Shown here in pieces: positions 37,401-45,065 of a stretch of 64,000 nucleotides of DNA; positions within the stretch are counted from its first letter, which is position 1, and the number at the start of each line of letters is the position of its first letter. Source of the DNA: Stigmatella erecta. Its GTDB lineage: Bacteria > Myxococcota > Myxococcia > Myxococcales > Myxococcaceae. The notes beneath the pieces were generated by a model. That model worked only from the letters and a program-made list of their open reading frames with translations, had not been told where the DNA came from and did not search any database. The translations under genes and the position numbers were made by a program. The stretch lies in assembly GCF_900111745.1 (NCBI RefSeq), contig NZ_FOIJ01000016.1, forward strand, positions 124,001 through 188,000, in the 5' to 3' direction.

Positions 37401-38202
37401 CCAGCGCCGCGAACCGCGGGTCCACGTCCTTGGCCCGCTCCAGGAGCGGCGGCGCGACGGCCGAGGCCCACGCCTCGAAGGGCAGCTGCTCATCGAGCCA
37501 CTGCCGGGGGGCCATGCCCGCGCACAGCTCGTAGAGCACCGCGCCCAGCGAGTACAAGTCGCTGCGCCGCGTGGAGGGCTCGCCGCGCAGGGCCTCGGGG
37601 GCCATGTAGAGCGGGGTGCCCATCAGGTCCTCCGCGTCGCTCAGCTCGCGCAGCGCGGGCGCCACGGGCCCCGCGCGCCCGGGCGCCTCCAGGGGCGCCA
37701 TGCGCGGGCCCTCCAGGAGCTTGGCGAGCCCGAAGTCCAGCAGCTTCACCTCCCCTTCCTCGGTGAGCATGGCGTTGGCGGGCTTGATGTCGCGGTGGAG
37801 CACGCCCTGCCGGTGCGCGGCGGCCAGCCCCCGCGCCAGGCCCAGGGCGATGCTCAGCACGCGCTCGGGGGCGAGCGGCCGGCTCAGCTCCCCGAGCGTC
37901 TGGCCGCGGATGAACTCGGTGACGAGGTAGGGCCTGCCCTCAACCTCGCCCACGCGGTGCACGGTGACGACGTTGGGGTGGGACAGCCGGGCGATGGCGC
38001 GCGCCTCGGCGTGGAAGCGCTTGCGCGCGGCCTCGTCCGGGCGCACCGAGGCGATGAGCTTGAGCGCCACGGTGCGCTCCAGCAGCGTGTCCTCGGCGAG
38101 GTACACCTGGCCCATGCCGCCCCGGCCGAGCAGCCGCAACAGGCGGTACTCGCCCATCGTCTCCGGGGGGCTCCACCCCGGTTTTGGCAGGGGCCTGGGC
38201 AT
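34411..38202 (-). CDS. Ser/Thr protein kinase fused to a STAND NTPase and an FGE/SUMF1-type domain
   Basis: 1263 residues in one uninterrupted frame. Order: kinase (about 18-290; LGRGGMGQVYLAED, VALKLIA, HRDIKPANAML, DFGLAKLLEG, GTPLYMAPEAL); STAND-type P-loop NTPase (about 300-700; NPYRGLRPFEAEHRACFFGR, Walker A GDSGVGKSS near 349, Walker B LLVFVDQLEELF); membrane helix near 737 (ALLMAVPLVLVAVLGGVRL); coiled coil (EAAERAWEEALAARQEADDAL); PEGA-like beta domain; and a C-terminal formylglycine-generating-enzyme-like domain (from about 992; FVYVPPGRFLVGS, RTEVTFGEWLAFL, SFEDARAYLAWLDRTGRVPG, GGSWYFDR). STAND proteins act as ligand-triggered switches. The FGE part is probably sensory, since the active-site cysteines are not obvious. 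All kinase catalytic residues are present. Confidence 0.88.
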   Translation of the reverse strand: MPRPLPKPGWSPPETMGEYRLLRLLGRGGMGQVYLAEDTLLERTVALKLIASVRPDEAARKRFHAEARAIARLSHPNVVTVHRVGEVEGRPYLVTEFIRGQTLGELSRPLAPERVLSIALGLARGLAAAHRQGVLHRDIKPANAMLTEEGEVKLLDFGLAKLLEGPRMAPLEAPGRAGPVAPALRELSDAEDLMGTPLYMAPEALRGEPSTRRSDLYSLGAVLYELCAGMAPRQWLDEQLPFEAWASAVAPPLLERAKDVDPRFAALVDRCLQTEPERRFASADELCTALAGLQRELESPPGGELPEGNPYRGLRPFEAEHRACFFGRSQEVEAVLERLRAEPLVLVTGDSGVGKSSLCRAGVLPRVAEGALGQGRHYRVLGLIPGAHPLAALASAAEPLWEKGGAQPGALLGTEPRAFVRELSRTLGRAEGLLVFVDQLEELFTIGAPEEAAPFAEALVRLAELPCVRVLLTVRGDFFTRLASLPGLGEQVARALYLLRPLSAEAARAAITGPAQGQGIHFESEALVSTLAASAVSSAGGLPLLQFTMAELWEARDEARRCIPASALEALGGVDGALSRHADRVLAGLPPLQRRAARALLPRLVSPEGTGARRTGTELDAGEPATQGALDALVKGRLVVARETDGETTYEVAHEALLRGWGTLRSWLATEGEKRPVRERLEAAAAEWTRLERAREALWSERLLQETQGVDRDALSPRGTEFLDASHSATRRKRWRQRALLMAVPLVLVAVLGGVRLHAQWTRAQKVAGYEAQATGLAARGLARKQAAEALRQKAHGLFEAVGGGTVEETAARREAAERAWEEALAARQEADDALDEAGQSLEAALVVDLSNERIRGRLVDLLVERLELAEAFHQPERQREMARRIQAYDSGGERQQRLQAPPTLTLTSSPSGAEVVLERYVEDAKGTRALTVSRRLGRTPLEGLKLPEGPGSYRLTVHAPGRVEVRAPVLLSRGEPLSLHLALPERGAVPEGFVYVPPGRFLVGSADPEDMRRGLLNAQPLHESRTGAFLVARTEVTFGEWLAFLRDAAPPGAAQGHRPYSDLRQWGVALTPSATGRWRLRLQLNKHALEANEGEPLRFEGRAVRREQDWARLPVSGISFEDARAYLAWLDRTGRVPGARFCHEREWERAARGADGRAFPHGNRLEAEDANFDQTYGRKTDAFGPDEVGSHPASASPFGLLDMTGNVYEFTQSMGAREEIAIRGGSWYFDRVSVLVANRTFVEPRTRDIGTGMRVCADAPGP

Positions 38203-38246
38203 GCTCCTCTAGGCCTTGGGGGGCGCGGTGCGCACGGCGCCCGGGC

Positions 38247-39770
38247 TCAGGGCTTCCTCCGCTCGAGGCCAAAGGCGGCGATGAGGTTGTAGATGTGCGA
38301 GCGCGACAGCTCCAGCTTGCCCGCCGCCTCGGTGATGTTCCACGCCGTGTCCTCCAGCGTCTCGAGGAGCAGCTGCGCCTGGAAGCGCTGCGTGGCCTCC
38401 TGGAAGGTGAGCGGCCCGGGCTCCTGCGCCGCGGCGCCCCGGGCCTCGGGGAACAGGTGCCGGCGCTCGATGCGCGGGACTCCCTCCCCCGCCGCGCGGA
38501 TGACGGCCGCCTGCACCTTGTGCCCCAGCTCGCGCACGTTGCCGGGCCACTCCGCGGCCTCCACCGCCCGGAGCGCCCCGGGCGACAGCCGCAGCCTGGG
38601 CAGGTGGTGCTGCTCGCACGCCAGGGCGCAGAAGTGCTCGGCCAAGTCCGGCAAGTCCTCGGGCCGCTCGGCCAGCGCGGGCAGCCGGATGGGCAGCACC
38701 TCCAGCCGGTACAGCAGGTCCTCGCGGAAGGTTTTCCGGGCCACCGCGGCGCGCAGGTCCACGTTGGTGGCGGCCAGAATCCGCACGTCGGCGCGCTGGG
38801 GCCGGGTGCCGCCCAGCGGGTAGTACTCCCGGGACTGGAGCAGCTGCAGCAGCTTGGCCTGGGAGGTGAGCGGCAAGTCCCCCACTTCATCCAAGAAGAG
38901 CGTGCCCCCTTCCGCGGCGGCCACCTTGCCCTCCACCCTGCGCGAGGCGGTGGAGTGCGCGCCGGGCAGCACGCCGAACAGCTCGCTCTCCACGAGCGTC
39001 TCGGGCAGCGCCGCGCAGTTGAGCTCCAGGAAGGGGCGCGCGGCGCGCGGGCTGTTGTCGTGGATGACGCGCGCCAGCTGCGTCTTGCCCGTGCCCGAGG
39101 GGCCCGTGAGCAGCACGTTCACGTCCAGCGGCGCCACGAGCGACACCTGCTCCAGCACCCGGGCGAGCGTGGGGCTGCGGCCGATGACGCCCTCGGCGCG
39201 CAGCCGCCCGCGGAAGGGCTGCGTGGCATCGGCCGCCTCGCGCTGGCGGTGCAGGGTGAGCAGCCGCTCGGCGAAGGTGGCCAGGTAGCGGGCGAAGATT
39301 TCCAGCCGCTTGCGGTCCTCCTCGGAGAAGGGGCCGGGCTGGTGCCGGTCCTGGAGGTACACCACGCCCAGGGTGGGGCTCGCCCCGATGGGGGCGCACA
39401 GCACCGCCTCGCTGCGGTTGCGCCGCACGCTGTGGCGCGAGCCGAAGCGCGGGTCCCTCAGGGCCGACTCGGTGACGATGGTCTGCCCGGTGGCGAGCGC
39501 CTCGGCGATGACGCCGCGGGAGAACGTGGCGCGGATCTCCTCCACCTCCTCGTCATAACAGCCGTGCGCCATCCAGAAGCGCGGGGGCCCCTCGTGCTGC
39601 TGGTCCTCCAGCAGCTCGATGTAGCCACGCTTCGCACCGGACATGCTCGCGCTGAGCGCGAGGGCTTCTTCGAGGAAAGGTTCGAGGGAGTCCCGGGCCC
39701 CCAGCTCGAGGAGGTTCCGGTAGAAGTCCCGTTCCTGTTGAAGCCTGTCGCGCTCGCCGTCCTGCGTCAC
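38247..39770 (-). CDS. GAF-AAA+-Fis transcriptional regulator with non-canonical GAFTGA loop
   Basis: 507 residues from GTG 39770 (VTQDGERDRLQQERDFYRN); the reading frame continues far upstream but only as Arg/His/Pro-rich shadow. Order: N-terminal coiled coil, GAF domain (about 15-170; APIGASPTLGVVYLQDRHQP), AAA+ domain of sigma-54 activators (about 185-420; TGPSGTGKTQLARVIH Walker A, GGTLFLDEVGDL Walker B, RADVRILAATNVDL, EWPGNVREL) and Fis-type HTH (NITEAAGKLELSRSHIYNLI). Where the family has GAFTGA, which contacts sigma-54, it reads LPGAHSTASRR. The regulator may therefore not act on sigma-54 holoenzyme in the usual way. No response-regulator domain. Divergent from the RCC1 gene. Confidence 0.88.
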   Translation of the reverse strand: MTQDGERDRLQQERDFYRNLLELGARDSLEPFLEEALALSASMSGAKRGYIELLEDQQHEGPPRFWMAHGCYDEEVEEIRATFSRGVIAEALATGQTIVTESALRDPRFGSRHSVRRNRSEAVLCAPIGASPTLGVVYLQDRHQPGPFSEEDRKRLEIFARYLATFAERLLTLHRQREAADATQPFRGRLRAEGVIGRSPTLARVLEQVSLVAPLDVNVLLTGPSGTGKTQLARVIHDNSPRAARPFLELNCAALPETLVESELFGVLPGAHSTASRRVEGKVAAAEGGTLFLDEVGDLPLTSQAKLLQLLQSREYYPLGGTRPQRADVRILAATNVDLRAAVARKTFREDLLYRLEVLPIRLPALAERPEDLPDLAEHFCALACEQHHLPRLRLSPGALRAVEAAEWPGNVRELGHKVQAAVIRAAGEGVPRIERRHLFPEARGAAAQEPGPLTFQEATQRFQAQLLLETLEDTAWNITEAAGKLELSRSHIYNLIAAFGLERRKP

Positions 39771-39968
39771 GTCATGGGGGGCGGTGGGCACACGCCAGAG
39801 TGTAAGCCAAGCATCCAGGATGGGTGAAGGTGGCCGGAGCGGCGGCGTGTCGAGCCGGCTGGACGCTCGCGCGGGGGGCTGTCCACCCGGGTGGACACGG
39901 GCGTGCGCCAAGTGCGCAAGAAGGCTTGAGGCCCCCGGGGGCACAGCGCTTGCTCTGGGCTGGGCACG

Positions 39969-41396
39969 ATGCGAAGCCGCGGTGGGGATCCGGAGACGAA
40001 GACGCGCAGGCCCCGCAGGGTGCTGCCCTGGATGGGGCTGTGCCTGCTCGCTGGCTGTGGGTGGGCGGACTCGCCGCCGGGGCCGGACGCCTTCGCCGCC
40101 GCGCCCGGGGTGCACGCGCCGAGGCGCCTGCCGCTGCGCTCCACCCGCCGCGCCTCGCCGATGCAGGCGCTGGGGCTGGGGGGCGTGGCCGCCATGGCCG
40201 CCTGTGGCTTCCACGCGATGGCGCTCCGGGGCGCGCGCTGCGGCGGAGGGCGGGGGACGCGCCCGGAGGAGGCCTCCGCGCACCGCGCCACGCCCGCGCG
40301 CGCGGCGGATCCGCACGGGGTGCGGGCGGTGGCGGGCGGCTACCAGTACTCGCTGGCGTTGCACACGGACGGCACCGTCTGGGCGTGCGGCTCCAACAGC
40401 GCGGGGCAGCTCGGCCACGGCACCACCTCGGCGCTCGCCGGGCCGGGGCGGATTCCGGGGCTCACCGGCGTGGTGGGCGTGGCGGCCGGGGGCTCGCACG
40501 CGCTGGCGGTGCGCGCCGACGGCACCGTGTGGGCCTGGGGCAACAACGGCTACGGGCAGCTTGGCGACGGGAGCACCACCCACCGCGCCACGCCGGCGCC
40601 GGTGCCCGGGCTGAGCGGCGTGGTGGCGGTGGCGGCCGGCCACCTGCACTCGCTGGCGCTGGGCGCGGACGGCACCGTGTGGGCCTGGGGCTTCAATGAC
40701 TATGGGCAGCTCGGCGAGGGCTCCACGCTCCACCGCGCCACGCCGGTGCGGGTGCCCGGGCTGAGCGGCGTGGTGGCCGTGGCGGCCGGGGGCTTCCACT
40801 CGCTGGCGCTGGGCGCGGACGGCACCGTGTGGGCCTGGGGCAACAACGGCTTCGGCCAGCTCGGCGAGGGGCACTCCCCCCAGCGCGCGCGGCCCACGCC
40901 CGTGGAGGGGCTGGGCGCGGCGGTGGCGGTGGCCGGCGGCTTCTACCACTCGCTGGCGGTGCGCGCGGACGGCACCGTGTGGGCCTGGGGCAACAACTAC
41001 AGCGGCCAGCTCGGCAACGGCTCCTTCGCCTCGTGCGCGCGGCCCACCCCCGTGGAGGGGCTGGGGCCGGTGGTGGGCGCGGCGGCCGGCGGCATGCACT
41101 CGCTGGCGGTGCTGGCCGATGGCACCGTGTGGACCTGGGGCCGCAACGAGGAGGGCCAGCTTGGCAACGGCCTCACCCAGGAGCGCTCGCGGCCGGTGCA
41201 GGTGCCCGGGCTCCAGGGCGAGGTGGCGGTGGCCGGCGGCTTCTACCACTCGCTGGCGGTGCACCGGGGCGGGGCGCTCCAGGCCTGGGGCCTCAATGAC
41301 TGGGGCCAGCTGGGAGACTCGCCGGAGCCCGGGGCCCTCCGCCCCGCGGCCGGGTGGGCTCAGGGAAACACGCGCGCGGCCTTCACGTCGCAGTAG
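39969..41396 (+). CDS. RCC1-repeat lipoprotein
   Basis: 475 residues. The leader (VLPWMGLCLLAGCGW) ends in a lipobox. Seven or so RCC1-type repeats (about 53 residues; VVAVAAGGFHSLALGADGTVWAWGNNGFGQLG) should form a seven-bladed propeller. The first repeat (AAMAACGFHAMALRGARCGGG) is degenerate in its second half, as if damaged by compensating frameshifts. Secreted RCC1 proteins are numerous in myxobacteria and their ligands are unknown. The 3' end overlaps the convergent gene by 37 bp. Start at 39969 is the longest option; a start at an internal ATG 63 bases later would leave a shorter leader. Confidence 0.83.
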   Translation: MRSRGGDPETKTRRPRRVLPWMGLCLLAGCGWADSPPGPDAFAAAPGVHAPRRLPLRSTRRASPMQALGLGGVAAMAACGFHAMALRGARCGGGRGTRPEEASAHRATPARAADPHGVRAVAGGYQYSLALHTDGTVWACGSNSAGQLGHGTTSALAGPGRIPGLTGVVGVAAGGSHALAVRADGTVWAWGNNGYGQLGDGSTTHRATPAPVPGLSGVVAVAAGHLHSLALGADGTVWAWGFNDYGQLGEGSTLHRATPVRVPGLSGVVAVAAGGFHSLALGADGTVWAWGNNGFGQLGEGHSPQRARPTPVEGLGAAVAVAGGFYHSLAVRADGTVWAWGNNYSGQLGNGSFASCARPTPVEGLGPVVGAAAGGMHSLAVLADGTVWTWGRNEEGQLGNGLTQERSRPVQVPGLQGEVAVAGGFYHSLAVHRGGALQAWGLNDWGQLGDSPEPGALRPAAGWAQGNTRAAFTSQ

Positions 41397-42535
41397 GCCT
41401 CGTGCACGAAGTGCCCCCAGGCGGCGGCCCGGGCGGGCTCGCGCGCGCGGCCCGTGTACCGGGCGGCGAGCGCATGCAGGGGGTTCTCCGGGGGCGGGCC
41501 GTCCTGGGCCTCGTCCCCGGGCTCCGGCGGCGGCGGGGGAGGGTGCGCCAGCGCGACGACGCGCAGGTACTTCGCGGAGGCCATGATGTTGAGGGCGTCA
41601 TCGGCCAGCAGCCGCGCCAGGTGCGGCGGGGAGGCGTGGCGCAGCACCTCGGGGGCGAGCACCTCCGAGAGCAGCGCGTGGTGGGTGACGGCCGGGAGGG
41701 CCACCTGCCCGAGGCCGAGGAAGGAGGCGCCTTCGCCCTCGGCGGCCAGGGCATAGTGCCTGGCCTCCTCCTGCGCGGACTGATCCCGCTGCTCGGCCAG
41801 GAGGAGCGCGGCGAGCAGCGCGGGCTCCTGGCCATACTGGCGCGCGGCCACGGCGATGAGCTCCGCGCGGGAGGGGGGCAGGGGGCCCCAGACGGTGGGC
41901 ATGAGCGTGGTGAGGGGCCGCCGGAGCACGAGCTTCGCCTGGAGCAGCCGGTCCTTCGCGCCGAGCTTGGCGAGATAGGTGGACCAGTCCCCGGTGGGGG
42001 CGGCGGAGAGCGGGGCGGGCGGGGGCACCTGCCGCCAGCGGGACCACTTGTCGCTCCGGGGCACGGTGCGCGCGTCGGGGCGGATGCCGGTGGCGCCCTG
42101 GCCGGTGAAGGGCTCGCGGCCATCCCGCGGAATCACGCGCTGGTAGGGCGTGTCATCGAACCGCTGGCCGTGGGCGGGCACCCCCAGCCGCAGCAGGTTG
42201 AAGCGCACCTGCCACAGCTCCTCGGCCACGGTGGGGCCCGCCCCCTCCTTAATAAGGAGATCGATCCGAGCGAGGGCGGCCTGGACGGCGCGGGCCTGGG
42301 CGGCATCCGCGTGCGCGGCGAGCACCTCCAATAAGGTGCGGCGCGGCTCGGGGGCCTCCACCCGGCGCACGAGCGCCTCCAGGGTGCCGTGCCGGGACAG
42401 CTCGCCCAGGGTGGCGGAGAGGTGCGAATCCCGGCGCAGCAGCTGCACCACCTCGCGCTGCTCCAGCGCGGGCACGAGCGCCTCGGGCCGGTGACACGAC
42501 AGCTTGGCCTCCACCTGCTGCGCGACGCTGGGCAT
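41360..42535 (-). CDS. Hypothetical protein with lysozyme/transglycosylase-like C-terminal region
   Basis: 391 residues from ATG 42535 (MPSVAQQVEAKLSCHRPEAL); an ATG at 42556 (MVKGGLAMPSV) is also possible. The N-terminal 130 residues are helical (LEQREVVQLLRRDSHLSATLGELS). The C-terminal half contains ELIAVAARQYGQEPALLAALLLAEQRDQS and SFLGLGQVALPAV, which resemble the catalytic helix and GLGQV turn of lysozyme-fold peptidoglycan hydrolases; the Glu in LAEQRDQ would be the candidate acid. No signal peptide, so any cell-wall role needs another export route. It ends in a Pro-rich stretch. Function is a guess at fold level. Convergent with the RCC1 gene, divergent from rsmG. Confidence 0.55.
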   Translation of the reverse strand: MPSVAQQVEAKLSCHRPEALVPALEQREVVQLLRRDSHLSATLGELSRHGTLEALVRRVEAPEPRRTLLEVLAAHADAAQARAVQAALARIDLLIKEGAGPTVAEELWQVRFNLLRLGVPAHGQRFDDTPYQRVIPRDGREPFTGQGATGIRPDARTVPRSDKWSRWRQVPPPAPLSAAPTGDWSTYLAKLGAKDRLLQAKLVLRRPLTTLMPTVWGPLPPSRAELIAVAARQYGQEPALLAALLLAEQRDQSAQEEARHYALAAEGEGASFLGLGQVALPAVTHHALLSEVLAPEVLRHASPPHLARLLADDALNIMASAKYLRVVALAHPPPPPPEPGDEAQDGPPPENPLHALAARYTGRAREPARAAAWGHFVHEAYCDVKAARVFP

Positions 42536-42619
42536 GGCGAGGCCGCCTTTTACCATGTCCTCGGGAGCTGAGCGGAGCGGCCCCCGGGCGCGCAGGGGGC
42601 GGTGGATCTCCCGAGGGGG

Positions 42620-42712
42620 TGTGGACAACGTGTGGACAACTCGGAGCAACCTGTAGCATGCAGCAATTCCGGGCGGTTGCAGGGCCCGTGGCGGAGGAGC
42701 GGCTGTGGATAA
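42620..42712. promoter_or_regulatory. Cluster of three DnaA-box-like sites before rsmG
   Basis: TGTGGACAA occurs at 42620-42628 and 42631-42639. The exact DnaA-box complement TGTGGATAA occurs at 42704-42712, overlapping the GTG start of rsmG. TTGTCCACA variants serve as DnaA boxes in other GC-rich bacteria. No A/T-rich unwinding element is visible, so a regulatory role or DnaA titration is at least as likely as an origin. Confidence 0.5.
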
Positions 42713-43358
42713 CGCGCGGTTCGTGGATCAGCTTCAGCGGGGCTGCGAGGCCCTGGGGGTGAGCGTGGGCGAGGACGTGGCGCCGCGGCTCCAGCGGCTC
42801 ATGGCCGAGCTGCTCAAGTGGAACGCCAAGGTGAACCTGACCGCCATCACCGCGCCGGAGGAGGTGCTGGAGAAGCACTTCCTGGACTCGCTGGCGGTGC
42901 TGCCCGAGGTGGAGGGCGCCGCCTCCTTGTTGGACCTGGGCGCGGGGGCGGGCTTTCCGGGCCTGCCGCTGAAGCTGGCGCGGCCCGGGCTGGCGGTGAC
43001 GCTGGTGGACGCGGTGGGCAAGAAGGTGGGCTTCCTCAAGGCGGCCATCGCGGTGCTGGGGCTGAAGGAGGCGCGGGGGCTGCACCTGCGCGCGGAAGGG
43101 GACCCGGAGCGCGAGGGGATTCCGCGCGCGGAGCTGCTCATCGCCCGGGCCTTCATGGACCTGCCGGACTGGCTCGCACTGGCCCCCGCGTACGTGCAGC
43201 CCGGAGGGCGCGTGGTGGCGATGCTCGGCAAGGCCCAGCCCGAGTCCGAGCTGGCGGCGCGCGCGGCCGAGCGGGGGCTGCGCGTGGTGTCCTCGCGCCC
43301 GTACCGGCTGCCGTTCTCCGGCGCCGAGCGCCAGGTGGCCGTGTTCTCCCAGGCCTGA
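42705..43358 (+). CDS. rsmG: 16S rRNA (guanine-527-N7) methyltransferase RsmG (GidB)
   Basis: 217 residues from GTG 42705 (VDNARFVDQLQRGCEAL), with GGAGGAG 5-10 bases upstream. Family blocks: LLKWNAKVNLTAITAPEEVLEKHFLDSL, SAM-binding LLDLGAGAGFPGLPLKLARP, VDAVGKKVGFL, and the late GGRVVAMLGK. It methylates G527 of 16S rRNA using SAM. In Myxococcus it directly precedes parA; here a convergent kinase gene and the parS cluster lie between. The start codon sits inside a DnaA-box-like sequence, so expression might respond to DnaA. Confidence 0.95.
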   Translation: MDNARFVDQLQRGCEALGVSVGEDVAPRLQRLMAELLKWNAKVNLTAITAPEEVLEKHFLDSLAVLPEVEGAASLLDLGAGAGFPGLPLKLARPGLAVTLVDAVGKKVGFLKAAIAVLGLKEARGLHLRAEGDPEREGIPRAELLIARAFMDLPDWLALAPAYVQPGGRVVAMLGKAQPESELAARAAERGLRVVSSRPYRLPFSGAERQVAVFSQA

Positions 43359-43394
43359 GCCAGCGGCCCGGAAGGGGCGGGCGCCCGCGGCGCC

Positions 43395-45008
43395 TCAGGG
43401 GCGCGGGTCCTCGCCGAGCAGGGCGCATCCGCTGCCGTAGAGCTCCAGCGACCGGACGCTGAGCACGTCCGAGCCCGACAGGAGCACCTTGAAGCGCACG
43501 GCCTTGAGCGGCCGGCGGGCGAACGGAAGGAGGTGCGGGACGCCGTTCTCGGCGGAGGTGTTCGTCAGGGCGAACATCGGCTCCCAGGCCTTCCCGTCGA
43601 GGCTGGCCTCCAGGATGCCCTCGGCGCTGGTGCGGCCGGGCCCCGTCACCGCCCAGGTGAGCACCAGGCCCTCGAGCTCCAGCTCCTTCGGGAGGTCCAC
43701 CCGGAGCCACGTGGGCTGCGTGGTGCTGCGCCAGGCGGTGTCCGGGTCGTGGTCCAGGACGGCCTGGGGCTCCTGGCCGGGCACGTGGAGGGAGGAGGTG
43801 GCCGTGCCGTGCTGGGCCCACTCACACCGCTTGGGGGTGTGGTGGGGATCCAGGAACTCCCCCTCCCGGAGCGAGCCCCTCGCCGAGCCTGGAAGCCGGC
43901 CGTCGGCATCCGCGAAGCCCATCGACCGGGTGGGGACGGTGGGCTTCGTCCGTGCGGGGGCCGGGGCGGGGGAGCCGGGCCGCACGTCAGGCCGCGGCGC
44001 CTCGGTCATGGGGCCCGGATCCGCCAGCGCGGAGACGTCCGCGCCGGGCCGGAAGCCCGAGAGCTCCTTCAGAACGAGCCCCCCGCCCAGGGCGGTGAGG
44101 CACACGCCGGTGCCGAGCAGGGCGGCCTTCAGGAGCGGGGTCCGCCGCCGGGGGGGCGCGGCGGAGGGCTCCAGGGCCCGCATCGCCTCGTAGGCGGACG
44201 GGAACCGCGCGCGCCGCTCCGGGGCAGAGAGCCGCTCCAGGAACCGGGTGAACCCCGGGGACAGCGCGGGGGGAGGGGAGGACGCGCCGGGCCCCGGGCC
44301 CCGGAGCCCCTGCTTCAGGAGCACCCCCAGCGCGAACAGGTCCGTGGTGGCATCTCCCCCGCCCGAGGCCTGCTCCGGCGGACGATAAGGAGAGGCGGCG
44401 GAGCCCGGCCGCAGCAGGGGGCTGGAGCCCATGCCGAAGTCCAACAGGAACAGGGCGCCATCGGCGCGGCGGATGAGGTTGCTGGGCTTCAGGTCCCCAT
44501 GGACGAGGGGGGGGGAGCGCTCCTGGAGGTAGCGCAGCAGCCCCAGCACCTGGAGCGCGAGCCCCTGGGCCTCCGCCTCGGTGAGCCGCTCGAGGGCGAA
44601 CTCCGCCTCCAGGGGGGTGCCCTCGATGTACTCCTGAACCCGGTAGGCCCGGGTGTCCGCGCCGCTGCCGCTCAGGAGCACCTCGAGATAGCGGGGGATG
44701 CAGGGGTGGACGAGGGCCTGGAGCCGCTGAAGCTCGAGCTGCAGGCCGCGCAGGTCCGCGGGGGTGGGCTCGGCGGAGAAGCACCGCTCCCGGAGGACCA
44801 TCCGCCCCTCGGGCCCCTGGGCCAGGTACGTGCGCCCCATGCCGCCGTGGCTCAGGACGCGGAGGATGCGGTAGGGCCCCACCTGGACCACGGCGCCACA
44901 CTGGGCACAGAAGGGTGACTCCACGGGCTGGGTACAGGCCGGGCAGGACAGCTCCCCGCCTCCCCGCCCCCGCGCCCCTTCGCCCGGCCCCCCTCGCGTC
45001 CGCTCCAT
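43395..45008 (-). CDS. Kinase-like protein with zinc ribbon and C-terminal discoidin-type domain
   Basis: 537 residues from ATG 45008 (MERTRGGPGEGARGR). A longer frame to 45230 only translates parS sites as repeated FHVEH peptides and is rejected. Order: zinc ribbon (CPACTQPVESPFCAQCG), kinase-like domain (about 44-285; LSHGGMGRTYLAQGPEG, VHGDLKPSNLI, DFGMGSSPLL), membrane helix (ALLGTGVCLTALGGGLVL), Pro-rich linker, and an F5/8-type (discoidin) beta domain (AVLDHDPDTAWRSTTQPTWL ... VRFKVLL). The ATP-site Lys appears replaced by Arg (MVLRE) and HRD by HGD, so activity is uncertain. The discoidin part probably binds a carbohydrate or surface ligand. Confidence 0.83.
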   Translation of the reverse strand: MERTRGGPGEGARGRGGGELSCPACTQPVESPFCAQCGAVVQVGPYRILRVLSHGGMGRTYLAQGPEGRMVLRERCFSAEPTPADLRGLQLELQRLQALVHPCIPRYLEVLLSGSGADTRAYRVQEYIEGTPLEAEFALERLTEAEAQGLALQVLGLLRYLQERSPPLVHGDLKPSNLIRRADGALFLLDFGMGSSPLLRPGSAASPYRPPEQASGGGDATTDLFALGVLLKQGLRGPGPGASSPPPALSPGFTRFLERLSAPERRARFPSAYEAMRALEPSAAPPRRRTPLLKAALLGTGVCLTALGGGLVLKELSGFRPGADVSALADPGPMTEAPRPDVRPGSPAPAPARTKPTVPTRSMGFADADGRLPGSARGSLREGEFLDPHHTPKRCEWAQHGTATSSLHVPGQEPQAVLDHDPDTAWRSTTQPTWLRVDLPKELELEGLVLTWAVTGPGRTSAEGILEASLDGKAWEPMFALTNTSAENGVPHLLPFARRPLKAVRFKVLLSGSDVLSVRSLELYGSGCALLGEDPRP

Positions 45009-45065
45009 GGCGGGGGATTCTCCCCGAACCGGCCGCTCCCTGCCAGCACGGGCCGCACCCCTGGA

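Noticed and set aside
34627-38292. Very long open frame on the + strand opposite the kinase-STAND-FGE gene
   Set aside because: Composition is Arg/Leu/Pro/His shadow typical of the opposite strand of a GC-rich gene; the minus-strand frame carries the conserved motifs.
42244-42262. Palindrome CTCCTTAATAAGGAG
   Set aside because: It lies inside the coding region of 41360-42535 (reads LIKEG on the minus strand); no repeat elsewhere and no sign of a site.
43359-43394. GC-rich stretch between rsmG and the convergent kinase-like gene as a terminator
   Set aside because: It has partial self-complementarity but no clean stem or T run, so I could not distinguish it from background GC richness.
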